Origin: Psychrobacter faecalis
Lineage (GTDB): Bacteria > Pseudomonadota > Gammaproteobacteria > Pseudomonadales > Moraxellaceae
NCBI RefSeq assembly: GCF_016107575.1
Contig: NZ_JABAST010000006.1
Coordinates: 52,110-116,109, forward strand
DNA length: 64,000 bases
Direction of reading: 5' to 3'
The notes under the pieces were generated by a model that saw only the letters and a program-made list of their open reading frames with translations, had not been told where the DNA came from and searched no databases. Both the position numbers and the translations under genes were made by a program. Shown in pieces: positions 1 to 8,931 of this stretch. Positions within the stretch are counted from its first letter, which is position 1, and each line of letters opens with the position of its first letter.

Positions 1-128
1 AACGGTCAGCCCAATTCATAAAAACTATCTTTATCATATTAATGTCCTTGACGATTTAGTTGTCATAAGTCCTTAATTGCCCATTAAACGCCAACCTCAC
101 TTTTTAGTGATAACGGCTATTCTATTTC

Positions 129-1616
129 TTAGGCTGCTAATAAATTTTGTGTACTTATAATGTCACGTACAAAACCAGCAAAGCCATGGATAATATGATT
201 GGTTTCCTGCTCAAGTCCTTGGTGCACGCTCATAAAATGAATAAAGCCATGCGGCGCACCGTAGACCGTATAAGTTTGGACAGCTCTACCATAATCTTCT
301 AACTGCTTGGCATACGCAAACGCCTCATCACGTAAAACGTCCAATTCTGCTGCAACGACATAGGTCGGGCAAATGTGGCGATTGTCACCGAGCATAGGCG
401 ACGTCAAGATATGTTGACGTGGCAGCGGACTATTTTCTAAACAAGCCGCATCAAAAACCGCCACATCGGCGTGATCGAGCAATAACCCTTCGCCGTATAG
501 CTCCCAGCTTGGATAATCATTTTCGATATCTGTCACAGGGTATAAAGGCATTTGTGCCAGTGGCTGCGGCAGGCGCTGTAATATCTCAAACGTTTTTTGC
601 CCATCAATCCCTAAGTCTTGCCATGCTTTTGCAGACGGCGTGATGACTTGTTGCGCAATCATGGTTGATAAGCCGCCGCCTGCACTATCTCCTGCCAAAA
701 CAATACGTGACGCTAGTGCCCCAAATTTATGGCAATTATCAGCTAACCAAGCATAAGCGGCAATACAATCTCTTAACCCCGTAGGCGCAGGATGTTCAGG
801 CGCTAGGCGATAATCGACACTGACCACTGGCCATCCTGTTCGCTCACAGACAGCATGACAAAACTCGTGATGGGTGTTGATGTCGCCAATACAAAAGCCA
901 CCGCCATGGAAAAATAGCATGACGGTTTCATCAGGATTGCGTTTGGCTTTCTTTTTAAAACTAAAGCCTGCTGCGTTTACTTGCTTTTGATAACAACGAA
1001 CCAGCATATCGCCATCATCAGCGTTGGCAATCGTCTTATCTTCCCAATTGACGCTAGGTTCATTTTTCTTAGTAAAAGGTTTTATCATGTCGAATAAGGA
1101 TGAGCTTGCCTGCTGCCAAACTCTTGGCGTTTGCATAGCAACGGCGTCAGTGGCAAAGCGTTTACGCAGCTCGCCCATCTCTGAGAGCTGTAAAGGGGTT
1201 TTAAGCTTGCTATTTACCGCCAGAATCAAACGCAAATGCGCATCAACGTGTTCATACTGCTTAGCCGTAGGTCCATCTAGATAATCAACCAAGCTGTCTA
1301 ATACTGTTTCTGGCAAGAGACCGATACTTTTCATTGCATAGTGCAGCAAATGTGGCTGATAAGTCGTCAGCAAATTGTGATGCAGTACTTTATCTCTAAT
1401 GGATAGGTGCTCGCTGTCAATGCAGGATTGCCTATCGTCAGTGCTTATTTGCAAAGTATTGATGGGCAACGGCTCATTTTCAACATTCTCTGAAGGGTTG
1501 TTTGATGAGTTAACAGATGAATGCTGACGTTTTTCTTGACCTAAAGACGTAAGGTTTAGTGTCCTTACTGCTTTATTAAGTAAGGTGTTGACTGATAATG
1601 TCGCTGAATAAGGCAT
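129..1616 (-). CDS. Alpha/beta hydrolase, hormone-sensitive-lipase (family IV) esterase
   Basis: Likely hydrolyses short-chain carboxylic esters. The catalytic half shows the oxyanion-hole motif HGGG (about residues 237-240), the nucleophile motif GDSAGG (Ser about 311), an acid in ELDVL (Asp about 426) and the histidine in GAPHGF (about 456), numbered from the preferred start. The first 190 residues are a long, poorly conserved N-terminal cap, as in cold-adapted Moraxella/Psychrobacter family IV lipases. No signal peptide is visible. Two in-frame ATGs exist. The inner one at 1616 is preferred because GGAGG lies 4 bases upstream of it, whereas the outer ATG at 1628 lacks a Shine-Dalgarno. The gene reads leftward and stands alone; the 128 bases beyond its stop show nothing recognisable. 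Substrate is unknown. Confidence 0.85.
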   Translation of the reverse strand: MPYSATLSVNTLLNKAVRTLNLTSLGQEKRQHSSVNSSNNPSENVENEPLPINTLQISTDDRQSCIDSEHLSIRDKVLHHNLLTTYQPHLLHYAMKSIGLLPETVLDSLVDYLDGPTAKQYEHVDAHLRLILAVNSKLKTPLQLSEMGELRKRFATDAVAMQTPRVWQQASSSLFDMIKPFTKKNEPSVNWEDKTIANADDGDMLVRCYQKQVNAAGFSFKKKAKRNPDETVMLFFHGGGFCIGDINTHHEFCHAVCERTGWPVVSVDYRLAPEHPAPTGLRDCIAAYAWLADNCHKFGALASRIVLAGDSAGGGLSTMIAQQVITPSAKAWQDLGIDGQKTFEILQRLPQPLAQMPLYPVTDIENDYPSWELYGEGLLLDHADVAVFDAACLENSPLPRQHILTSPMLGDNRHICPTYVVAAELDVLRDEAFAYAKQLEDYGRAVQTYTVYGAPHGFIHFMSVHQGLEQETNHIIHGFAGFVRDIISTQNLLAA

Positions 1617-2093
1617 AACACCTCCCATAAATGATAAATTATATTTGTAAATATCATAAGATAGGCGAAAATAAAGTTGAGTATTCTTTGGTAAGAGTGT
1701 GCAGGCTAATAGTAATTTATCTGGCTTAACTGACGTTTTTTTGTAGGTTTTGTTAGTGAAATGAATTACTTATTGACAATAAGCGTAAAGGGAATAAGGT
1801 TGTTTTAAAGTAGGTAATCATCTCAAGCATCACCATATCGTTATCATGGATTAAGGTAGTATTCATAACCAGCGATAAAAATTCTACACAGTAGGCTTGA
1901 AATTTACCCTCATCACCTTTATTAATCAGCTATCAGAAGGTAGTTAAAAGTTATTGCTAACCATAGGTGATTTATAAAATCACGGTTTGGCTAATGGTCG
2001 ATTATTTCATTGTCTGGCCAATTTATGGTGTCGTTTTCTAATCCATCATTATTCAGTTAATAGCCTTATTCATAATTATATAAAGGAGCCATC
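1617..2093. other. Intergenic region between divergent esterase and grpE
   Basis: About 480 AT-rich bases that must hold the promoters of both divergent genes. A TTGACA hexamer lies at 1773-1778 but no good -10 follows at 16-18 bases. No convincing heat-shock (sigma-32) promoter was found upstream of grpE. No open frame, hairpin or repeat of note was seen. The grpE Shine-Dalgarno AAGGAG is 6 bases before its ATG. Confidence 0.5.
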
Positions 2094-2708
2094 ATGAACG
2101 AGCAGAATAATAATCACGAAAATATTGATCAAAACGTGCCACACGACAACGTTTCGCATGACAATGTCGAGCACGATGATAGTATCTTAAAAGAAACGCT
2201 AGAAGAGTTTAATCCACAGCAAAACTCAGGGGAAGAAAGCACTATCGAAAACGATATCGATTTAGATACTTTTAAAGCCCGTATCGCCGAGTTAGAAGGC
2301 GAGGTCAAGCAAGCGAAAGAAGGGACAGCGCGCGCCAATGCTGAAGCTTACAATGCGCAAAAACGCATGGAGCAAGAAGCCGATAAGAGCAAAAAATTTG
2401 CCCTGCAAAAATTTGCCAAAGAGCTATTAGAAGTGGTCGATAATTTAGAGCGCGCTATCGAAAATGCTCAAGCAGATGATCCTGTTATCGAAGGCGTCAG
2501 ATTGACGCATAAAGCATTATTAGATGTCTTAAACAAAAACGGCGTAGAAGTGGTTGAGCCACAAGGCGAGAAATTTAACGCTGATTTGCATGAAGCAGTT
2601 GGTATTGATCCAGAAGCTGAAGCCGATACTGTGGGTACAGTACTGCAAAAGGGCTATAGTCTGAACGGTCGTTTGCTGCGCCCCGCAATGGTTCGTGTTG
2701 GACAATAG
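2094..2708 (+). CDS. grpE: GrpE nucleotide exchange factor
   Basis: Cytoplasmic co-chaperone that releases ADP from DnaK. The 204-residue protein has an acidic, low-complexity N-terminus (1-55). A long coiled coil follows (about 60-110, including the KRMEQEADKSKKFA region). The C-terminal beta domain carries the family signature near the end (NADLHEAVGI and VLQKGY...LRPAMVRV). It has a strong AAGGAG ribosome-binding site. dnaK follows 243 bases downstream on the same strand with its own promoter, so the pair can be transcribed together or separately. dnaJ is not in the neighbourhood. Confidence 0.97.
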   Translation: MNEQNNNHENIDQNVPHDNVSHDNVEHDDSILKETLEEFNPQQNSGEESTIENDIDLDTFKARIAELEGEVKQAKEGTARANAEAYNAQKRMEQEADKSKKFALQKFAKELLEVVDNLERAIENAQADDPVIEGVRLTHKALLDVLNKNGVEVVEPQGEKFNADLHEAVGIDPEAEADTVGTVLQKGYSLNGRLLRPAMVRVGQ

Positions 2709-2835
2709 GTTCTGCCAGCTTAACCATTTAAAATTAATATTTTAAATAATAAGTCTTTAACCACGCTAAACCTTACTATTAATAAGGGTTTACACAAAAA
2801 ATCACATAAAAGACATTTTTTGCCGGTTAAATGAC

Positions 2836-2864
2836 TTGAAATAATACAGCGCCAAACCTATATA
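2836..2864 (+). promoter_or_regulatory. Predicted promoter of dnaK
   Basis: TTGAAA at 2836-2841, a 17-base spacer and TATATA at 2859-2864 form a good sigma-70-type promoter, 87 bases before the dnaK ATG. The base before the -35 makes CTTGAAA, which is also the heat-shock -35 consensus. However, the matching -10 (CCCCAT-like) is absent, so sigma-32 control is not shown by the sequence. Confidence 0.6.
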
Positions 2865-2951
2865 GAACAACAAGTGACCGTCTAGTATCTGCTAGATTAG
2901 GTCTGATGAGATAAATAGCTTATTTAAAAAATAAATTAGGAGCAATTAATT

Positions 2952-4895
2952 ATGGGTAAAGTAATTGGTATTGACTTGGGTACAACGAACTCATGTGTCG
3001 CAGTGATGGAAGGTGATAAAGTTAAAATCATCGAAAATGCTGAAGGTACACGTACCACACCATCGATTGTCGCTTACAAAGATGACGAAATCTTGGTCGG
3101 TCAGTCAGCAAAGCGTCAAGCGGTGACCAACCCAAACAACACTTTATTTGCCATTAAACGTCTGATTGGTCGTCGTTTTGATGACAAAGTGGTACAAAAA
3201 GACATCGGTATGGTGCCTTATAAAATCGCTAAAGCCGATAACGGTGATGCATGGGTTGAAATTAACGGTAAAAAATTAGCGCCACCACAGGTTTCTGCTG
3301 AAATCTTGAAAAAAATGAAAAAAACAGCGGAAGACTATCTTGGTGAAAGCGTCACCGAAGCTGTTGTAACAGTACCTGCGTACTTTAATGACTCACAGCG
3401 TCAAGCAACCAAAGATGCGGGTAAAATCGCTGGTCTTGATGTAAAACGCATTATTAACGAGCCAACCGCTGCCGCACTTGCTTACGGTATGGATAAGAAG
3501 CAAGGCGATAGCACCGTTGCCGTTTATGACTTGGGTGGTGGTACTTTTGACGTATCAATCATCGAAATCGCTGACGTTGATGGCGAGCAGCAGTTTGAAG
3601 TATTAGCGACCAATGGTGATACCTTCCTTGGCGGTGAAGACTTTGACTCAGCGTTGATTGATTATCTGGTTGATGAGTTCAAAAAAGACCAAGACGTCAA
3701 CCTAAAAGGTGACTCGCTGGCGATGCAGCGTTTAAAAGAAGCCGCTGAAAAAGCAAAAATCGAGCTATCAAGTGCCCAAAGCACTGAAGTCAACCTACCA
3801 TATATCACTGCCGATAGCAGTGGTCCTAAGCATTTGGTTGTCACTATTAGCCGCTCAAAACTTGAGAGCTTAACGGAAGATTTAGTACAACGCACGATGG
3901 GTCCTTGTAAAACTGCCCTTGAAGATGCTGGTCTAAAAGTTGGCGATGTTGATGACGTCATCTTAGTTGGTGGTCAGACTCGTATGCCATTAGTGCAGCA
4001 AAAAGTACAAGAATTCTTCGGCCAAGAGCCACGTAAAGATGTGAACCCTGACGAAGCGGTTGCCGCTGGTGCTGCGATACAAGGTGCGGTATTGTCTGGT
4101 GACAAAACTGACGTCCTATTGCTTGACGTAACACCATTGACGCTCGGTATCGAAACCATGGGCGGTGTCATGACGCCAATCATTGAGAAAAACACCATGA
4201 TTCCAACTAAGAAATCACAAGTTTTCTCAACGGCGGAAGACAACCAGCCAGCCGTAACGATTCAGGTGTATCAAGGTGAGCGTAAAATCGCTAACCAAAA
4301 CAAACAGCTTGGTCGTTTTGACTTGACGGATATTCCACCAGCGCCACGTGGTTTGCCGCAAATCGAAGTTACCTTTGACATTAACGCTGACGGTATCATG
4401 AACATCTCAGCGAAAGATAAAGGTACTGGTAAAGCGCAAAGTATCCAGATTAAAGCGGATTCTGGTTTGTCGGATGAAGAAGTCGAACAAATGGTGCGTG
4501 ATGCTGAAGCCAACGCTGCTGAAGATGAGAAATTTGCTAACCTTGCGCAGGTACGTAACGAAGCAGATGGTCGTATTCATGCGGTACAAAAAGCGCTAAA
4601 AGAAGCTGGCGATAAAGTCACTGAAGATGAAAAATCAACAGTAGAAACTGCCATCTCTGAGCTTGAAGCGGCTGCTAAAGAAGATGATTATGATGATATC
4701 AAAGCCAAACTTGAAGCGCTAGACAATGCTTTCTTACCAATTAGTCAGAAGATTTATGCTGACAGCGGTGCTGGTCCAGAAGGTATGGATCCAAGCCAGT
4801 TCCAACAAGGCGCTGAAAATGCTGGTAACAACAACCAAGCGGATGACGATGTCGTTGATGCTGAGTTTACTGAAGTTGACGAAGATAAAAAATAA
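2952..4895 (+). CDS. dnaK: Hsp70 chaperone DnaK
   Basis: ATP-driven folding chaperone working with GrpE (just upstream) and DnaJ (not here). The 647-residue protein is of normal length. The ATPase domain (about 1-385) opens with [13 protein letters not shown], has the phosphate-2 loop [10 protein letters not shown] and the signature [11 protein letters not shown]. The linker [16 protein letters not shown] follows. The substrate-binding beta domain contains [14 protein letters not shown], and a helical lid ends in an acidic tail ([17 protein letters not shown]). A ribosome-binding site (AGGAGC) precedes the ATG. A strong terminator follows the stop. Confidence 0.99.
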   Translation: MGKVIGIDLGTTNSCVAVMEGDKVKIIENAEGTRTTPSIVAYKDDEILVGQSAKRQAVTNPNNTLFAIKRLIGRRFDDKVVQKDIGMVPYKIAKADNGDAWVEINGKKLAPPQVSAEILKKMKKTAEDYLGESVTEAVVTVPAYFNDSQRQATKDAGKIAGLDVKRIINEPTAAALAYGMDKKQGDSTVAVYDLGGGTFDVSIIEIADVDGEQQFEVLATNGDTFLGGEDFDSALIDYLVDEFKKDQDVNLKGDSLAMQRLKEAAEKAKIELSSAQSTEVNLPYITADSSGPKHLVVTISRSKLESLTEDLVQRTMGPCKTALEDAGLKVGDVDDVILVGGQTRMPLVQQKVQEFFGQEPRKDVNPDEAVAAGAAIQGAVLSGDKTDVLLLDVTPLTLGIETMGGVMTPIIEKNTMIPTKKSQVFSTAEDNQPAVTIQVYQGERKIANQNKQLGRFDLTDIPPAPRGLPQIEVTFDINADGIMNISAKDKGTGKAQSIQIKADSGLSDEEVEQMVRDAEANAAEDEKFANLAQVRNEADGRIHAVQKALKEAGDKVTEDEKSTVETAISELEAAAKEDDYDDIKAKLEALDNAFLPISQKIYADSGAGPEGMDPSQFQQGAENAGNNNQADDDVVDAEFTEVDEDKK

Positions 4896-4932
4896 GCTTA
4901 ATTAAAGCTTAAATCGACGTTGATTTCATAAT

Positions 4933-4963
4933 AAAAGGCGTATCTTTCGGGATGCGCCTTTTT
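4933..4963 (+). terminator. Rho-independent terminator after dnaK
   Basis: GC-rich hairpin (AAAGGCG...CGCCTTT with a short loop) followed by a T run, about 40 bases after the dnaK stop. It ends the grpE-dnaK transcription unit. The rest of the 330-base gap to the next gene holds only the promoter listed next. Confidence 0.85.
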
Positions 4964-5115
4964 AATGTTGACTCTCAGTCGCTGTTAATGAGTAGGGAAT
5001 ATTACTCAAACTAGGTTATTGTAACAAAAGATTTCATATCTAGCCCTTTGTAACCCAAGGGCCGACAAACACTTGCAAAAGTTAACTTTCTTACCATTAA
5101 ACACTGACAGAGTTT

Positions 5116-5142
5116 TTGACATGGTTTGTTACTATGTATACA
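5116..5142 (+). promoter_or_regulatory. Possible promoter of the outer-membrane barrel gene
   Basis: TTGACA at 5116-5121 and TATACA at 5137-5142 are both near consensus, but the 15-base spacer is short. It lies 84 bases before the preferred ATG of the downstream gene. Confidence 0.4.
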
Positions 5143-5225
5143 TCGTTAGCAAACAAGGCGATATGGCTAAAAAGCCCACATAAATAAATAACTTGTTTGT
5201 CCAAATTGATTTTAAGGAGCTACAC

Positions 5226-5762
5226 ATGAAAACTCTACAAAAAACTTTACTAGCCCTAGCTGCAGGTTCTTTACTAAGCGTAGGTGCACAAGCAGCCGTA
5301 GCATACGGCAATGGTTATACTGGCCAGCCATACGTTGGTGTAAAAGTCGGTCAGTTTGACCTAGACGTAGATGGTGCTGATGATCCAACTGCTTATGGCG
5401 TATACGGTGGCTATAACTTTGATCCTAACTTCGGTATTGAAGCTGAATATGTAGGTTCAGATGATGCTGATTATCGTGGCGGCGATATCGATGCCAAAAC
5501 TTACGGCGCTTACGGTACTTACCGTTATGCATTCCCAAATACTGGACTATACGCTAAAGGTAAATTAGGGGTTGCCAGAACTGAAGTAGAAGCCTCTGGT
5601 ACAACTTTAGGTTTATATAACGGTACAGATAAAGATACAAGCCTAGCAGGCGGTGTTGGTCTTGGTTACTCAGTCAATCCTGACTTCAGCGTTGAAGCAG
5701 AATATGACAAACTAGGTAGCGATGCGGATCTTATGACTATCGGCGCTCATCTTAAATTCTAA
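5226..5762 (+). CDS. Small outer-membrane beta-barrel protein (OmpA/opacity-like)
   Basis: Predicted outer-membrane barrel of unknown ligand. The start at 5226 is chosen because AAGGAG lies 6 bases upstream and it yields a clean signal peptide (MKTLQKTLLALAAGSLLSVGAQA, cleaved after AQA). The mature part is a series of alternating aromatic/hydrophobic strands (PYVGVKVGQFDLD, YGVYGGYNFD, GIEAEYVG, YGAYGTYRYAF, and so on). It ends in a terminal strand finishing with Phe (IGAHLKF), the usual BAM recognition signal. The eight-strand-size barrel has no periplasmic OmpA domain. A reading frame extends 11 codons upstream, without support. Monocistronic, with its own terminator. Confidence 0.88.
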   Translation: MKTLQKTLLALAAGSLLSVGAQAAVAYGNGYTGQPYVGVKVGQFDLDVDGADDPTAYGVYGGYNFDPNFGIEAEYVGSDDADYRGGDIDAKTYGAYGTYRYAFPNTGLYAKGKLGVARTEVEASGTTLGLYNGTDKDTSLAGGVGLGYSVNPDFSVEAEYDKLGSDADLMTIGAHLKF

Positions 5763-5814
5763 TTAACTGAACATTAAGTTCTATATTAATGAAAGAGTTA
5801 GATGATAAGCAAAA

Positions 5815-5847
5815 TAAAAAACGATCACTTAGGTGGTCGTTTTTTTA
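5815..5847 (+). terminator. Rho-independent terminator
   Basis: Hairpin ACGATCAC-TTAG-GTGGTCGT flanked by A and T runs, about 55 bases after the outer-membrane protein stop. Confidence 0.85.
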
Positions 5848-5930
5848 TGCCTATAACTTTTAAGGCGCTGTTTGATAACAAAATGTGCTACATTGAAAGC
5901 TAGAATGATAAAGATAGGGAATGAGCAATT

Positions 5931-6419
5931 ATGGAGATGCTTTGGATGCTTGAACCGTGGCACTGGCTGGTATTAGGCTTTGTATTGCTAATCATTGAGA
6001 TGTTTGTACCGACGTTTGCCAGCCTGTGGTTTGGCGGAGCGGCTATCATCGTGGCTGCTCTTGCGTGGTTGCTACCCATTTCTGTATCGATGCAAATCAT
6101 TATTTGGTTGGTGCTCTCGGCTATCTTTTTATTGGCTTGGTTTAAATTTATCAAACCATTATCTGTCGATCGCACCAAAGCGGGGTTGGGCGGTAGTGTC
6201 ATCATCGGTGAAACTGGGATGATTATCGTCGCGCCGCAGTTAGAGCGCGCAGGCGTTGTACGCTTTAGTGTACCTATCGTCGGGGCTGCTGAGTGGATGT
6301 GCCGTACGAGCGGTGAGCAAGTCGCCGTCGGCGATCGCGTGATAGTGACGGATATCGTAGGTAATGAGCTGATTGTCAGTAGTATGCAAGCGCAAGCAGT
6401 TATTAATAAAAATAGTTAG
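5931..6419 (+). CDS. NfeD-family membrane protein
   Basis: Inner-membrane protein that in this family partners an SPFH/stomatin protein, encoded immediately downstream (21-base gap). The first ~80 residues contain two or three hydrophobic segments (WHWLVLGFVLLIIEMFV, a Gly/Ala-rich hairpin, and IIIWLVLSAIFLLAWF). Residues ~95-155 form the soluble OB-fold NfeD domain (GETGMIIV, GVVRFSVPIVGAAEW, VGDRVIVTDIVGNELIV). The 162-residue length matches the short NfeD1b/YbbK-partner type lacking a ClpP-like protease domain. Confidence 0.88.
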   Translation: MEMLWMLEPWHWLVLGFVLLIIEMFVPTFASLWFGGAAIIVAALAWLLPISVSMQIIIWLVLSAIFLLAWFKFIKPLSVDRTKAGLGGSVIIGETGMIIVAPQLERAGVVRFSVPIVGAAEWMCRTSGEQVAVGDRVIVTDIVGNELIVSSMQAQAVINKNS

Positions 6420-6440
6420 GCATAATAATAGAGGTGCAAC

Positions 6441-7301
6441 ATGGAAAGTTTTAGTATTGTCATGATCGTTTTGATTGCATTGGTCGTGTTTACGGTGTTC
6501 AAAGGCGTGCGCATTGTTCCTCAAGGGTATAAATGGGTGGTGCAGAGACTCGGTAAATATAGCCAAACCCTAGAGCCGGGATTAAATTTAATCATTCCTT
6601 ATGTCGACGATGTGGCTTATAAAGTGACGACCAAAGATATCGTCCTTGATATTCCCTCACAAGAAGTCATTACCCGAGATAACGTGGTCATTATCGCCAA
6701 TGCCGTTGCTTATATTAATATCGTGCGCCCCGATAAAGCGGTTTATGGTATCGAAGACTATGAATACGGTATTCGAAATCTAGTGCAGACGTCTTTGCGT
6801 TCAATCATTGGTGAGATGGATTTAGATAGCGCCTTGTCAAGCCGTGATGAAATCAAAACCAAGCTCAAGTATGCCATCTCAGAGGATATTGCCGATTGGG
6901 GTATTACCTTAAAGACGGTAGAAATCCAAGATATCAATCCCTCGCAAACCATGCAAGCCTCGATGGAAGAGCAGGCGGCGGCAGAGCGTTTACGCCGTGC
7001 TACCGTCACCCGTGCTGACGGGCAAAAGCAAGCGGCTATCTTAGAGGCAGATGGTCGCCTAGAAGCGTCACGCCGAGATGCGGAAGCGCAAGTGGTATTG
7101 GCGAAAGGCTCAGAAGAATCTATTCGTCTGATTACTGCTGCAATGGGCGACGAAGAAATGCCGATTGTCTATTTACTTGGCGAGCAATATATCAAATCGA
7201 TTCGTCAGTTAGCCGAATCTGATAACGCAAAAATGGTGGTATTACCGGCTGACATTCTAAGTACCATAAAAGGTATGGTAGGTGATAAGCTTAAGGTTTA
7301 A
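6441..7301 (+). CDS. qmcA: SPFH/Band 7 (stomatin-like) membrane protein
   Basis: Prohibitin/stomatin-type membrane scaffold, forming an operon with nfeD. An N-terminal membrane segment (about 5-20) is followed by the SPFH domain starting VPQGYKWVVQRLGKYSQTL. It continues through VTTKDIVLDIPSQEVITRDN and RSIIGEMDLDSALSSRDEI. An Ala/Glu-rich coiled coil then begins (MEEQAAAERLRRA). The C-terminal segment ends about residue 286. The SPFH-NfeD pairing supports assignment to the YbbK/QmcA group, though the E. coli symbol is by analogy only. Confidence 0.9.
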   Translation: MESFSIVMIVLIALVVFTVFKGVRIVPQGYKWVVQRLGKYSQTLEPGLNLIIPYVDDVAYKVTTKDIVLDIPSQEVITRDNVVIIANAVAYINIVRPDKAVYGIEDYEYGIRNLVQTSLRSIIGEMDLDSALSSRDEIKTKLKYAISEDIADWGITLKTVEIQDINPSQTMQASMEEQAAAERLRRATVTRADGQKQAAILEADGRLEASRRDAEAQVVLAKGSEESIRLITAAMGDEEMPIVYLLGEQYIKSIRQLAESDNAKMVVLPADILSTIKGMVGDKLKV

Positions 7302-7335
7302 CTAAGTATGCTTTAGGCGTATTTAAATTTGTTAG

Positions 7336-7376
7336 AAAAATAGTCAGTGAGCGTTTTACGTGCTGACTATTTTTTT
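7336..7376 (+). terminator. Rho-independent terminator
   Basis: Long hairpin AAATAGTCAG...CTGACTATTT with a 15-base loop and a T run, ending the nfeD-SPFH operon. Confidence 0.85.
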
Positions 7377-7457
7377 AACTTTTAATTGATAGCTAATCAA
7401 CTTTTTAGCGTGCATTACTCTATTTTTAATAACAATAATAATTCAAGGAAAATAATA

Positions 7458-8834
7458 ATGGCTAACGAAGATATCAATAATAAAATGACGGCTATAAATG
7501 AATTTGTGCAAGGTAGCCCGTTGCCTTATAGCGAGCTTGATGCGTCGCATATCAATGCCGCTTATCCTGAGCAGAAATTAGAGATTCGAGGCGGCGGCTA
7601 CGGCTCAGATGCAGCGGCGCATCCAACCAATGCCAAGCAATTTTATGCCCTGACCGACCGTGGTCCTAATGCCGACTTTGACGGAATTGCCGGTAAAGGT
7701 AAGCAGTTTCTTGTGCCAAATTATACGCCGTCTATTGGGTTGTTTGAATTGCAAGCTGACAGCAAAATTATCAAAGTAAAAGAAATAATTCTAAAAGATA
7801 GCAATGGCAATCCTATCTCAGGACTACCAAACCCCAAGGCTTTTGGCGGCACCAATGAAGTACCTTATGATGTCAATGGTCAACCGATGACAGTCAACCC
7901 GCAATTGCCTTTTGATGCGGTAAGTAATCCGATCAAAACTGATATCAATGGTTTAGACCCTGAAGGACTCGCAGCGCTGCAAGATGGCAGCTTTTGGGTC
8001 AGCGATGAGTACGGTCCGCACCTTGTGCATTACGATGCCAATGGCGTAGAGATTGCGCGTATCAATGCGTTTGCCAATGATGAGCGTAATAATGTGATGG
8101 TTGATGCTAAGCCAATCTTGTTACCGACGGAATTTAGCAAACGTCGTGCCAATCGTGGCATGGAGGCGTTAACCATTACGCCTGACCAAACGACGCTGGT
8201 CGGTATCATGGAGTCCTCTATGGACAATCCCGATAAGTCAGGGCGACTCTCTAGTTTGGTACGTATGGTAACGATTAACTTAGTTTCAGGACAAATAGCG
8301 CAGTATTTATATCGATTGGATAACGCAGCGCATGTGACCTCTGGCATTGTGGCGCTTAATGACCATGAGTTTTATCTCATTGAGCATGATCGCAAATTCC
8401 CGCTCCAAGATAAGTCAGCACAAAAACTCATTTATAAAATTAATATCGCGCAAGCAACAGATATTGCAACCATTGCAAATGATAAAAGTGTTAAACAGAA
8501 TGATAGACTGGGTTTGACAGTGAATGGGCAAACGCTTGAGCAGCTGATTGCAGAAGACGAAGAAAACTGGCAGACCCTTGAAAACTTAAACATCACGCCT
8601 GTTAAAAAAACCTTGGTCGTCGATGTGCTGGCGAGCTTAGATTACCCACATGATAAGCTTGAGGGCTTATGGTTAAGACAAGATGGTTCATTGGGTCTAC
8701 TCAATGATGATGATTTTGCGATGACAGATACCGATATAATCAATCCAAAAAGTAGCGTCGAGCAAAAGTATCTCGATAAAGAAAAAACCATTGAAGATGC
8801 CAATCGCTTATATATTGTTATGCCGACTGAATAG
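7458..8834 (+). CDS. Phytase-like esterase domain protein
   Basis: Belongs by eye to the 'esterase-like activity of phytase' beta-propeller-like family. Typical motifs are YALTDRGPN (about 55-63), GLDPEGLAALQDGSFWVSDE, NRGMEALTITPD and a closing LEGLWLRQDGSLGLLNDDDF. The start at 7458 is preferred because AAGGA lies 8 bases upstream. The open frame extends 24 codons further upstream in low-complexity sequence without a ribosome-binding site. No signal peptide is visible with either start, which is unusual since many relatives are exported. Substrate unknown. Confidence 0.75.
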   Translation: MANEDINNKMTAINEFVQGSPLPYSELDASHINAAYPEQKLEIRGGGYGSDAAAHPTNAKQFYALTDRGPNADFDGIAGKGKQFLVPNYTPSIGLFELQADSKIIKVKEIILKDSNGNPISGLPNPKAFGGTNEVPYDVNGQPMTVNPQLPFDAVSNPIKTDINGLDPEGLAALQDGSFWVSDEYGPHLVHYDANGVEIARINAFANDERNNVMVDAKPILLPTEFSKRRANRGMEALTITPDQTTLVGIMESSMDNPDKSGRLSSLVRMVTINLVSGQIAQYLYRLDNAAHVTSGIVALNDHEFYLIEHDRKFPLQDKSAQKLIYKINIAQATDIATIANDKSVKQNDRLGLTVNGQTLEQLIAEDEENWQTLENLNITPVKKTLVVDVLASLDYPHDKLEGLWLRQDGSLGLLNDDDFAMTDTDIINPKSSVEQKYLDKEKTIEDANRLYIVMPTE

Positions 8835-8877
8835 AGTAGATTGGTTTTTTTATCAATACTTATCGTATTACAGCCAA

Positions 8878-8910
8878 TAAAAAGACCTCGCATTAGCGAA
8901 GTCTTTTTTA
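8878..8910. terminator. Bidirectional terminator
   Basis: AAAAAGACCTCGC-ATTA-GCGAAGTCTTTTTT hairpin with one mismatch, between the convergent phytase-like gene and hemN. It has A and T tracts on both sides, so it can serve both strands. Confidence 0.8.
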
Positions 8911-8931
8911 TTAATAACGTATAAAAAAGTT

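Noticed and set aside
2836..2866. Sigma-32 heat-shock promoter before dnaK
   Set aside because: CTTGAAA matches the -35 but the region at the right distance (CCTATATA) does not match CCCCAT; it fits a sigma-70 promoter better.
3662..4589. Antisense open frames over dnaK (and similar frames over other conserved genes)
   Set aside because: They mirror codon bias of the strongly coding opposite strand and have no ribosome-binding site or recognisable protein features.
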